From contig NC_091146.1 in assembly GCF_041381155.1 (NCBI RefSeq), positions 34,695,328-34,759,327 of the forward strand: a stretch of DNA of 64,000 nt, given 5' to 3'. Shown one piece after another: positions 54,342 to 64,000 of this stretch (position 1 is the stretch's first letter; every line of letters begins with the position of its first letter). The position numbers and the translations under genes are program-made. Below the pieces are notes generated by a model that saw only the letters and a program-made list of their open reading frames with translations, had not been told where the DNA came from and did no database searches. This DNA comes from Argopecten irradians (taxonomy: Eukaryota > Mollusca > Bivalvia > Pectinida > Pectinidae).

Positions 54342-55532
54342 TCAGTCAACTTTGGACTTTGTTCTGCAGCAAAACTTTAAACATGGTTTTACAACGCACA
54401 CACAGCACAAGATGATAACGGCTTGTGCCAACATGATACACAGCAAGACATCGATAAGGTAATATTCAATCACTGAAATTTCAGTAGCTGGAGTTTGGAG
54501 ATATTCTCCGCCATGCTGTATCACGTGATCTATCCAGAAAGCCGCACGTCCACTCGGCGTATCCTGTTGACTGTGGAAAATCTTCGAAGCTTTTCTGATA
54601 TTGTCTTTATACTTCGAATCATTCAGAATACCTTTTATAGCATTTGATAAATCTGACTCTGTAAATGAACAAAAATCATACGAAATACCAAATCCTTTGG
54701 AAGCCATTTTACGACAGTTATACAATCCGTCTGACATGAATGGGAGTCCTATCATTGGTACGCCATGATATAACGCTTCGTATAGACCAGTATTCCCGCA
54801 ATGGGTGATGAAAGCCTTGCAATTGACATGAGCTAATAGATCATTCTGCGGGAGCCACGGCATCAACAAAATATTTTCATCAAGTTTAGTTTCGTTTCCG
54901 TATTTTAGAACAAAAGTTACGTTTTTGGTCTTTTTTAGAATGCCAATAAGTTTCCCCATTCGAGCTTGAGGAAGGCGGTTGGCGATGCCTCCAAATGAAA
55001 CCACAATTACTCCGTTCTTTGCAGAATTCATGTAGACATTCAAATTTGATGGCAGATCCGTTGGTTTTCGAGTACCTAAGCCACCAACAAACGCCATATT
55101 TGGCATCGATGGTTTTGGGAAATCTAACACATGTTCCAGGTCAATGAGATGATATGATGTACGTCTGTGCAGAACATCTAATGACACCAACTGCTTTTCC
55201 GGGACGTACGTCTTCACCAAATCGTCATCAAAAAATGGCTGAGGTGAAAAGATTGTCCAAACCGAAAACAAAGTGTTAGCTATTCTTTGATGAAACGACA
55301 TTTCGTCAAGAAATCCAAGTAAATTAAAAGCAGAATGCACAGACGGCATAAATGGAATCCGTGCTCTCCCAGGGTTGTAGGCGGCTCCGATTTGTATGTA
55401 TGGGATCCCTAACTTGTATGCCAAAACCGTAAAACAGTCTGAAATAACCACGTTATCAATTAGTGCCAAATCGAAGTTCCCTTGGTCTAGTTTTGTTAAC
55501 AAAGAGTCGTCAGAGAGAAGATTATGACACAT
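54342..55532 (-). CDS. UDP-glycosyltransferase, N-terminally incomplete
   Basis: 396 codons from the first ATG. Family members are about 500-530 residues, so about 110-130 N-terminal residues including the signal peptide are missing here. A weak acceptor (TGTAAG) lies about 20 bp upstream of the ATG, so an upstream exon is likely, but I could not find it. The UGT signature region is clear: MPWLPQNDLLAH (224-235), FITHCGNTGLYEALYHGVPM (241-260), PFMSDGLYN. It departs from the family at two usually fixed places: HCG for HGG, and DG (268-269) for the DQ pair that contacts the sugar. A C-terminal membrane helix (about 358-382) and a KSKVD tail (KxKxx retrieval signal) place it in the ER membrane with the catalytic part lumenal. 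It would transfer a sugar from a UDP-sugar to a small lipophilic acceptor. Activity is uncertain. Confidence 0.88.
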   Translation of the reverse strand: MCHNLLSDDSLLTKLDQGNFDLALIDNVVISDCFTVLAYKLGIPYIQIGAAYNPGRARIPFMPSVHSAFNLLGFLDEMSFHQRIANTLFSVWTIFSPQPFFDDDLVKTYVPEKQLVSLDVLHRRTSYHLIDLEHVLDFPKPSMPNMAFVGGLGTRKPTDLPSNLNVYMNSAKNGVIVVSFGGIANRLPQARMGKLIGILKKTKNVTFVLKYGNETKLDENILLMPWLPQNDLLAHVNCKAFITHCGNTGLYEALYHGVPMIGLPFMSDGLYNCRKMASKGFGISYDFCSFTESDLSNAIKGILNDSKYKDNIRKASKIFHSQQDTPSGRAAFWIDHVIQHGGEYLQTPATEISVIEYYLIDVLLCIMLAQAVIILCCVCVVKPCLKFCCRTKSKVD

Positions 55533-55559
55533 ATGATTTGGTTGACCACTTACATAAAT

Positions 55560-56334
55560 GATTTATATCACCGCCCAAAAGCAATAGAATAGTTTACAGA
55601 ACCATAAATACAAAACAAAACAAAATGGATTTGAATTAACACAACAGTCATACACTTTGGTAATAATATCCATTTATACATGTAAAACGTTAGAATATTT
55701 TGTCACGAAATCATTAAAAAATACTACAAATACTCAACTGCGCAAACCTTTTCGTCTCAGCAAATTTCCTAGTGGCAGCGAAGTATTGTCTGGTGCACTG
55801 TGAAATGTTTCCATAAAAACGATTTTCTAATAAAATTCAGGATATTTTCTTCACATTAGACGAATATGTGGATATCTGGAAGACTTATACCACAACAGCA
55901 AACTAAAATGATGATTAATATCACCCGTGTTATTCCTTACAAGCCGAATACAGACACACACAGATTAAACTAGTATGTATTTTTACATGTAACTCAGTGT
56001 GTTTATGCTATGGATGAATAACCATCCATGTCAATGACTTTAGAAGGTCATTGTTATCGCTATATTAGTTATGTAATTGAAGACGAAATGGTTATTTAAT
56101 CTACACGAAAAATGAGAAGACAAATACCAACTAACAACTGTTGTTTTTTCTAAAGGAGTTCAGAGAGTTCTTGCGATCGAAGCTATTTCAGATGCATACA
56201 TATACATTGATGATATTTTTACCCTATAGATTATGAAAAGCGTCGGTATAACCCCACAATTTTCCTTCAACAAGAGTCTTACTCAGCAGAAAATATATTC
56301 GCTGTTCTGAGGCATTTTCCCCCCTAAATAACAT
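55560..56334. other. No gene recognised
   Basis: Expected to contain the missing UGT exon or its remains, but no signal-peptide frame on the minus strand was convincing. Confidence 0.35.
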
Positions 56335-57120
56335 CGTTCAAATTATAAAAAAAGATTTTGATAAATACATCAAACAGAAAGTACTAGTAAATGACATATC
56401 AGTCAACCATCACTCGGTGCTAAGTGGAATTCTTCACGGCAGTGCGTATTCTGGGTATAATACTAATACGTTATCAAACACATATCTCTTTGCAGATGAT
56501 ACAGGATTAAGAGGGATAAAGAGCGGAGATGACCAGACAAATATGCAAAATGCCATAGACAATTTAGAGGAATTATCTAACACGCGGCTTTTGAAATTCA
56601 TACTCTTAAATGTAAAAAATGAAAATGGATCAGAAACAAGAAGTTGTCACGTGGCAGGAATAGATGGACACGTGACATTAAAACCTTTTATCACACAAGT
56701 AAGACAAACAGTATAGTTGGTGTGATTCGAAAATCTTTTGTATATGTTATCAGAATAATTATTGCGAGCACTAGTCCGACCTATTTGAAATACGTTACCG
56801 CCGTGTGGAATCCATGCAAGATGAAAAATATCGAGTCAATTGATCAGGAGAGAGTACAAAGAAAGGCGACAAGTGAATTCCAGGTTTGAAAAGATCTGCC
56901 ATATATTGAACTCTTGGGATTCAAACACTCGCATAACGTGGAATGAATCAGCGGAAATATAGTAAATGTTTACAAAGTTATGAACAATATCTAAGGTGAT
57001 AAAGTTACCTCTGGAATTTTTCATCTCCATGTTCAGGAATGCCAGAACGAGAAGATATTCACAAGAACTGGAGATAAGAAACATTGTCGATTAGATATTG
57101 GTAATATTATAACCTCCTAG
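56335..57120 (+). pseudogene. LINE reverse transcriptase and C-terminal region, eroded
   Basis: KQKVLVNDISVNHHSVLSGI and YLFADDTGLRGIKSGDD are reverse transcriptase blocks (the usual SGVPQGSVLGPLLF is degraded). After a frameshift come YLKYVTAVWNPCKMKNIESI, QERVQRKAT and KDLPYIELLGF, the conserved stretch downstream of the catalytic domain in CR1/Jockey-type LINEs. Several stops and frameshifts are present. No LTRs were seen. Confidence 0.78.
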
Positions 57121-57626
57121 TGTTAAAAATCAAAATACTTTCAACAGAAACATTTTTTTTAAATTTGAAATATAGGGAACAAAGAACGATAATTCAAATA
57201 CATATATCCAATGTAAAACCAATGCGGTGGACGATACACATACTTATTACATAAATGTATCAACTTTGAAGACCTTTTTATTGTTATTCATAAGTTATAC
57301 CACATATATATGTGTTGATCTGACGGACCGTATGAGTTTGTTGGGCAGACAAAACATCACAAGTGAGCGTAGCACACGAGTGATATTTTCCATTCGCGCA
57401 ACAATTGAGTGCGGTTCGATTCATCAGACCAACACATATGTGTGGTTTTGCATTGATCACATATTAGGTACCCTTGTTATTATGACTTTTAATGGTTATT
57501 TTTAAACATTTGTAAGTTTTAGTCAATGATTTATTTGTATCTCTGCAAAGTTTGTCGAGAACGTAATGAAGATTGGCGGTAATGTCTGGTAAAGCGTAAA
57601 CAAGTGATGAATCTAAATACATAAAG
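57121..57626. other. No gene recognised
   Basis: A 92-codon frame at 57227-57505 has no recognisable domain. Nothing else seen. Confidence 0.35.
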
Positions 57627-57720
57627 TTAAAGAAAAAAGGAAGAAGGAAAGAAAGAAACAGAAAATAAAATAAAGAATGAAAAGGGAAGAACGAAAGAAA
57701 GAAAGTAAAGGAAAGAAAAA

Positions 57721-57764
<44 letters not shown>

Positions 57765-57918
57765 AAAAGAAGAAAGAAAGAAAGAAAGAAAAAGAAAATA
57801 AGAAAGAAAGAAATAGAAAATAAAATAAAGAATGAAAAGGAAAGAACGAAAGAAAGAAAGTAAAGGAAAGAAAAAAAAGAAAGAAAGAAAGAAAGGAAGA
57901 AGGAAAGAAAGAAAGAAA

Positions 57919-57962
<44 letters not shown>

Positions 57963-58062
57963 AAAAAAAGAAGAAAAACAATAAAGAATGAAAAGGAAAG
58001 AACGAAAGAAAGAAAGTAAAGGAATGAAAAAAAAGTAAGAAAGAAAGAAAGAAAGAAAAGAT
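57627..58062. repeat. GAAA microsatellite with a repeated unique block
   Basis: The block AATAAAGAATGAAAAGG plus GAACGAAAGAAAGAAAGTAA occurs three times (near 57670, 57826 and 57980) between (GAAA)n tracts, a higher-order repeat of about 155 bp. Phe/Leu/Ser-rich minus-strand frames are artefacts. Confidence 0.92.
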
Positions 58063-58389
58063 ATTAACAAAAAACCCTAATTCTCCATGCCAGATTATCA
58101 TAGAACACAGGGATACGAGGACTGTTCCACCTTTCTGAAGGTATAGTACCATTTATAATACGACTTTATTGTTTTATTTTTTTATCTAGACCTCTAAAAC
58201 GCCTAAAATAGTCTATGGGTAATCTGGTGGGTCCATATTGATATATTTACATTTCCGTTTTCTCTTTGCTATATAACCTTACCAAAAAATCTTAATTTAT
58301 AACTCAGAAAATAAAATAAACATTGCATGAATGGAATAAAAAGATAGTGTTATTGTGGAACCATATTTATATATTTTCTTAACTTGACA
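58063..58389. other. No gene recognised
   Basis: AT-rich, nothing identified. Confidence 0.35.
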
Positions 58390-59040
58390 ACATTTCCAGC
58401 CATATTGGAGCCAGCTGTTCCGCGATTCCATCAATAGACCGGCTGTTACATCAATCGCATAACGTTGAAAACACGAAGTTTTTATATCGGAAATTCAAAA
58501 GAAATGGTCGGATGAAATGTAAATATAAGGAATAATTTATATTTTCTTTTGTCGTTTACTGGTGTGTAAACTGCATTTTTTGTACAGATATTTCAACATG
58601 GCACTCAATCTGATTAAAATACTGATTCTTATCATCAGTACGTTTGATAAGAGGATCTGACAACATCCAATATGGGGTCACGTTCTGGTGACCTTTGGTT
58701 ATGACCAATCGAATTGCTGCTGCCAGAATCTTGACTGGGGACGAAACTGTTTGAAAAAGCTGTCAGACGTGTTTTCGTGTACGTATTCATCTCGCCCGAA
58801 GAGCACACAAAAGCTAATTGCATATATAAATTGGGTCGAAATGTCGTTAATAATTGACGTAACAAGGTGTAGAAATGCATTTAGTCTGAGGTACACGTGA
58901 TACAAAGTTCATCCGAACATGACCTCTTATGGGATGTTGTCAGATCCTCTATTGAACGGAGTGGTTATAAGGGTTTCTGTCCAAAAATGCAGTTTACACA
59001 CCAGTAAATAAAAACAAAATCCTTGAATAAACTATACCTT
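58390..59040 (+). repeat. Dispersed repeat, family E, interrupted by a MITE
   Basis: 58390-58648 and 58951-59040 together match 24770-25110 (shared GACCGGCTGTTACATCAATC and AAAAATGCAGTTT). The middle 303 bp is a separate element. Confidence 0.65.
58649..58951. mobile_element. 303-bp MITE nested in family E
   Basis: AGAGGATCTGACAACATCC at the left and GGATGTTGTCAGATCCTCT at the right are perfect inverted ends. The repeat at 24770-25110 lacks this segment. Overlapping 68-81-codon frames on both strands are fortuitous. Confidence 0.88.
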
Positions 59041-59769
59041 ACTTTAGATTCCTGATTAATAGACTGGTTCCTTTTCCTTTGCAACCTACTCTCCTTTTAT
59101 CTTCACAAAGGAGGTAACTGAGGCGGGAACCAATCAATACAGACCTGTACAAGAGCTCCTCAAAGGGGGATTACTCTGTCAGACAAGCGTAATATTTCAG
59201 TACTTCGTTCATAAATTAGATGCTACATTATATAGTTTAATAAAGACTTTTGGCGAGAACACAGATTAGAGTTTAATGTCAGATGGATTTAAATATCAAA
59301 CATCAGAAATCCATCCAAGCCGAAATGTTATGACCTTTGACCTATATAAATCTAGCTAGCCGCCGGTGTCGTCTGCTGTTAACATTCCATCAACATCGCT
59401 CACACGGGGACAATGGTCCCGCCGGGAGTGATAGGCAGGTTACTGACTTTATAAGTCTTCATGAATAATTCTGAATTGTTTATTGGTCAGCCTGGTCAAA
59501 TGTGATTCAAAGGGGGAAAAAAACATTACCGCATAGTCTTAGCGGTCGACACAATGAATAAAATTAGGTTCAATTGAACTTAATCTTGAAGATTCATTGT
59601 TCAGTAATTCTATTCGATAACTTTATCATGAAAATAACGCTTCTTAAGAAAATAAGAAACATTTATAAATGATGAATAAATTGTTGGTTTCACGACGACT
59701 ACACGATAAAAATATGATTGAGATCATAATGTTATGATACGGCGATAAAAATAATGATGATTTGAGATC
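59041..59769. other. No gene recognised
   Basis: No exon or repeat identified. Confidence 0.35.
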
Positions 59770-59830
59770 ATATGTTTTGTATGATGATTGGATGATGATG
59801 ATGATAATGATGATAGATGATGATGATGAT

Positions 59831-59869
<39 letters not shown>

Positions 59870-59965
59870 CATCATGATGATGATGATGATGATGATGATA
59901 ATATTGATGATGATGATGATGATGATATGATGTAATGATGATATATCAATGATATTGGTGATGAT
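59770..59965. repeat. TGA/GAT trinucleotide microsatellite
   Basis: Interrupted (GAT)n with ATGATG runs over about 195 bp. The Ile/Ser/His frame on the minus strand is low complexity. Confidence 0.95.
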
Positions 59966-60812
59966 GATATTGGTATGATGACGTGTATGGAAAGTGTCCA
60001 AGATTCCCGATTGCAGTGATTTTATGTAAGAAGTTTAGCCATGCAAGGTATGGTATTAATTAACACCTGTGCTGTTTTCTAACGTAATAAGAAATTCATT
60101 ATAGCTTCTTTGTTAAACAAACGAGGCCGTAATACGGCTCAGGTCTGTCGTCGAAATCTGTCCCGTCAATTCACGCGAGGATGAGTTACTAAATGGTTTC
60201 TTTCTAAAGTTAATGACGCCCTAACTACATGTCAAAAAGGATTACCAGAGTACAGTAGCTGTATACATATAGTGTACATGTGTACATTCCCTTCCATGCC
60301 CTTCGCGATCTTTGTAACTTATGCGGTATTACAGGGCGAGCCAAGCATGCCTTAAAGTTTATTAATATTAAATGAATAAATTATTCCGAACACGTCGTCT
60401 CCGTCAGGTTACGTTGTGTAGAATTCACGCTTGACAGCCCGACCATAACAAGCTTTGCAACGACCCCGAGCGGGAGGGACACTATTCCAACAAAAGGGGA
60501 GGGTTTATCAACAGCCGGGTACAGAGGTGGACGGGACACAGGGAGGTAATCAGAACGGCAGGTAATATTACATTGTTTAATTCCCGGTGATGGTTTTCGA
60601 ATATTAATTGTAATAACACAGTTTATGTTATTTAGATATGATATCACAGACAAGGTGGGCGAGTGATAAAGTAACGGACTACTCGCCTGGTTTGATTTGA
60701 TGTAGATCAAATATATTTCACCTGTAAACATGGGCGTTCACCGACTACAATAACATCGACATTCTATAGGCAGTAATCATAAGTACACAGGTATCGGCAA
60801 TGCATATGTAAA
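59966..60812. other. No gene recognised
   Basis: GTGGGCGAGTGATAAAGTAA near 60655 resembles a tRNA A-box region and may be a decayed SINE head. Otherwise nothing. Confidence 0.35.
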
Positions 60813-60880
60813 AACGCGGGAGTCGAACCCCGACCCACTAGGTAAAAGGCGAGTACCCTAACCACTACACCACCCGACCA
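60813..60880 (-). pseudogene. tRNA-like sequence (SINE head or tRNA pseudogene)
   Basis: The minus strand reads TGGTCGGGTGGTGTAGTGGT, an anticodon-loop-like CTTTTAC and the B box GGGGTTCGACTCCCG, then a TTTTT run typical of Pol III stops. The T stem pairs at only about three positions and the acceptor stem does not close, so a working tRNA is unlikely. Confidence 0.5.
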
Positions 60881-62240
60881 TTTATCATCACAGGCACGTG
60901 CAGATCATATATATATGAAGTTGCAGTAAAAAGTAGAACGTTACAGGATCACAGATACACGCATTTTGTATCAATGAAATTATTATAATAGAAGTCTTGG
61001 CTACTGGTTAATTTTATAACACAAGTTAGTCCTATACCGCTATACATTTTACAGCTGTTTTCTTGATATGATCTGCAAGCGCATGTGGTCCTCAGAGTAT
61101 AAAACCATAATTAGGATGAATAACTACGCTTATTGTTACCTCAGTAGTACCCCACACACAGACGGAAACATAATCTAGATATGCCGAACACAGTACCCCT
61201 TTAACCCATCTATACTCCAATGTCTAGTGATTACACAATACGATGTAAACTCCACCCCCACCCAACATTGGTGTGTGTCTATCCGGTTGCCAGGGTGTGC
61301 TCGATCGGTGTATATCATCTCCTGATCACCACATCCCATAATACTCTGATGGTATAGACACACCCTTTCATTCACTCTTCTTACGCTTTGAACAATTTTG
61401 AATACAACAATACATGTACTTACTACTGTGAGTTTCTTTTCTTCAAGAATAGAAAAAAAACATTTTTCTTGCAATGTAATATACATAAAACTAGGTGTCA
61501 AAGTAGATCTTAGAGTAAGAGAAAACTGGAGTACCCAGAGAAAATGACTAGTCAATTAGTATTACTCTTTAGTCAATATGTAACGTTACGAAGTCTTTTC
61601 CCTGATATTTCCATCCGGACTAAGAGTTTTCCTGATTATAGGCGTCCGGATTATCGGGGCTCAACCGTATACCATTACTCATTATTATGGCAGAGGATAT
61701 ATCAGTTCTCAATTTATTTGCATTCTTACTCGTTCACTTTTAAAAACAAAAGTTCGTCATCGTCAAATTGCGAAAATATTATACAGTTTACAACGTTTTT
61801 CAGTTGTATTCTGTCTCGTTATACAGGAACTTGACTTGAACGATTTCTTTTCATAATAAGAAGTCGAGAATATCAAGTACCCATTAGTTGAAATCTTTAT
61901 CAAGTCAAGGGCCTGTGAAATGTTAGTGAACTTTTATCTCCCAACAAAGTGTAGCACCTAGGGCGACTTATTCCATATAAAAAGACCATTAAAATACCAC
62001 CGTTGCATTTTAACCTGGAGCAAAGCATTATTCTTTATCGTTTACTTTGTTTTTTTTCACAGAATTTCTGAAGGCGATATATGGGTTTACTAAAATTATC
62101 TAAATAGATATGAAACATATTATGGTTTACTTTCACTATTAAATAATAACTCTTAAATTCTCCAACTTGGGTTTTCGGTAAGTTAAGTTCATGTGATTGT
62201 CAACACCAATGCGCCATATACTCTTCCTTTACATACCGTT
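60881..62240. other. No gene recognised
   Basis: Short frames on both strands around 61175-61834 show no recognisable domain. Confidence 0.35.
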
Positions 62241-62430
62241 ACCGGCGTGACCACGTGGCTAAGATGTCCCGATATATAACACAAGCCCTCCATTTCTGGG
62301 TCGCGAGTTCGAATCCCATGTTGGGCAGTTGCCAGGTACTGATAGTGACCGCTGGTTGGTGGATTTTTCTTCGGATACTCACCTCCCGGTTCCGACACAG
62401 CCCTCCTTCCAACAATCCGCACCCTTCCCA
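62241..62430 (+). mobile_element. tRNA-derived SINE, family 1, 3' part decayed
   Basis: CGGCGTGACCACGTGGCTAA head, B box CGAGTTCGAATCCCATG, then GGCAGTTGCCAGGTACTG and GGTGGATTTTTCTTCGG. The usual GTTAATAGGACGTTAA tail is not recognisable. Confidence 0.78.
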
Positions 62431-62780
62431 AATCACTTCACCTTAACATAGATAAAAAAAAACATTTTCCAAAATTCCTTTTCCCCGATTCCATTTTTTT
62501 TTATCTTTGATGTATGTGATGATACACAAACACAAGACCCAAGCATTAACCGAGTTAAGGATGGTTTATTTAGATTAACACTATTTCCTACCATATCAAA
62601 GACATTTTTTAATATACATAACTCCATATTAAAGACGGGTTTATGAAATATACACAAAACTCCCTTTTCTATTCCAGACATGGGGTTATAAAGACGATCA
62701 TACCTCCGTACCCCTACCCCACCTAGCCCCAGCGCTATAATTAGCTGTTCCTAAGATATACTTGTTTGATTTCTCTACAG
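62431..62780. other. No gene recognised
   Basis: Ends with the polypyrimidine tract of the candidate exon below. Confidence 0.35.
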
Positions 62781-62860
62781 ATCAATACAAGGTCAACACA
62801 GACCTTATACCCTTATCTACTGCCCGACCCGTACAGTAGGGAACTGGACAACTCATAAAG
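62781..62860 (+). CDS. Candidate exon of an unknown gene running off the window
   Basis: Acceptor GATTTCTCTACAG and donor AAAG|GTAGGT bound 80 bp. One frame is open throughout (…HRPYTLIYCPTRTVGNWTTHK). Another ends in TAA after ...YPYLLPDPYSRELDNS. No domain recognised. The second copy of the duplicated unit lacks the donor. Confidence 0.25.
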
Positions 62861-63165
62861 GTAGGTCGATTTGATTTCATTCATCTTATGTTAAGGCACA
62901 AGTCTCCACAATATTTTATGAAATAAACTTTTCCTATAACGTACATACCTTGAAACCGAAATTGCTTTTAATTGTATGACTTGTAAATTCATCTATTGCC
63001 CGACCCGTACAGTAGGGAACTGAACCACTCATGAGGATAGGTCGGTTTGATTTCATTCATCTTATGTTAAGGCACAAGTCTCCACAATATTTTATGAAAT
63101 AAACTTTTCCTATAACATACATACCTTAAAACTGAATTGGCTTTTAATTGTACATACTTCAAAAC
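62814..63165. repeat. 176-bp tandem duplication containing a poly(A) signal
   Basis: TGCCCGACCCGTACAGTAGG occurs at 62821 and 62997, and the following 150 bp is repeated with few changes. Each copy has AATAAA (62922 and 63098). The first copy overlaps the candidate exon. Confidence 0.92.
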
Positions 63166-63682
63166 TGGAATTCTATGAATTGTAATTTTCAAATGAATGT
63201 GTGGAAATGTTTACTGGTCCAAACACTAAACGCTTCATCAGACGGTATGTGTTGCTCTAATTTACATAGACGTAGATACTATTGATGTTATGAATGAATT
63301 TTCATTTTTGTATGCAAAAATGCCCTTTGCCTTAATGAGTTGTCATTAGTAAGTTTACAGAAAGTTTCGGAACCAACCCTATTTACAATAAACTATATTT
63401 AAAACTTTAAATTGAAATATGTAATTGGAAACGACTGGTATTGATATGGTTGCCTAAAATATAGGTCAGGGAACCTGTCATAGAGGCAAATTCAAATTTT
63501 ATCAATATGTTCCTACAATTCTTTTAATAATTATTTTATTAATATAATCATAAATTCTATATGGAAATTTACATTTTAATGCATAATCTTAGGTTGATAA
63601 GTTGATAACAGTCCAATTATGTCTGTGACAAAAGAAACGTAACATTTTGTTCATAAACACTAACTATTTGATTTTAAGCATT
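63166..63682. other. No gene recognised
   Basis: AT-rich, nothing identified. Confidence 0.35.
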
Positions 63683-63893
63683 GATGTTACTATTTTTTAA
63701 TTTCATCGGGTTATGAAATACATTTTGTTTGCAAAGTTTTGTGAGAATCCACTACATTGATGTCACCATGTTATTAATTTCATCGGAGTATGGAAGAAAA
63801 TTTGTTTGCAAACTGTCTGAATCCGCGTAGTTTGCAAAACTATATTTCATAAGCCAATGAAATTTAAAAAAAAAACCAGTGACATTAATGTAT
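63683..63893. repeat. Two direct and one inverted copy of a 76-bp unit
   Basis: Direct copies at 63683-63758 and 63759-63833 share AATTTCATCGG and TTTGTTTGCAAA. An inverted copy follows at about 63829-63893 (TTTGCAAAACTATATTTCAT). It may be the edge of a larger foldback element. Confidence 0.7.
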
Positions 63894-64000
63894 GATGGCA
63901 AACTGTATTCAGATAACATATAATTAATCTGACAATATCATTATAACGCATTTTTAACCGAAAAAAAGACACATTTCATAAATTCCATATGAAATGATCA

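Noticed and set aside
8189-57120. LTR retroelement or Polinton remains
   Set aside because: The reverse-transcriptase pieces have non-LTR (LINE) motifs. No long terminal repeats, integrase, protease or capsid-like frames were seen near them.
58635-58905. Three overlapping 68-81-codon frames on both strands
   Set aside because: They fall inside a non-coding MITE with inverted ends.

Overview
This looks like about 64 kb of AT-rich animal nuclear DNA, gene-poor and full of repeats. Genes are split by GT-AG introns, and small inverted-repeat transposons, tRNA-derived SINEs, eroded LINE pieces and tandem arrays fill most of the space between exons. A Shaw-type potassium channel, a membrane UDP-glycosyltransferase and this style of repeat content suggest a lophotrochozoan, most likely a bivalve mollusc. 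That placement is inference, since nothing here identifies the species.

Layout. 1-6.3 kb: a long foldback element, a smaller inverted-repeat element, and a small ubiquitin-like gene whose coding part starts directly after a splice acceptor. 6.3-28.4 kb: a complete Shaw/Kv3-like voltage-gated K+ channel gene on the + strand, with four coding exons (539 residues). A TATA box with a non-coding exon at 6.35-6.43 kb is a candidate promoter. Its introns and 3' region carry copies of at least four inverted-repeat families, a 1 kb foldback element and SINEs. 28.5-32.3 kb: three unrelated simple or minisatellite arrays (CT/CA-rich, TTCA-based, and a 46-bp unit). 33-40 kb: more inverted-repeat elements, a CRE/CCAAT promoter-like block with a 13-nt first coding exon, and SINEs. 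40.5-46.0 kb: a 5.5 kb array of a 23-bp unit. 46.2-50.3 kb: six clear exons of an unrecognised single-pass membrane protein, whose splice phase fits the 13-nt exon at 34.56 kb. If the two are joined, the array lies inside its first intron. 50.3-64 kb: a probable 3' UTR, LINE fragments, an N-terminally incomplete UDP-glycosyltransferase on the - strand, GAAA and TGA arrays, SINEs, and a candidate exon overlapping a 176-bp tandem duplication.

The genes show no operon-like or pathway relationship. I found no defence system, CRISPR array, canonical functional tRNA or rRNA gene, and no retroviral or Polinton-like element. The observations most worth a second look are these: the 23-bp array presents more than 200 near-consensus 5' splice sites on the sense strand of the surrounding gene; the K+ channel has SVP where the S6 gate normally has PVP; the UDP-glycosyltransferase has lost the usual DQ sugar-binding pair; and several foldback elements are nested, with related empty sites visible inside the window.
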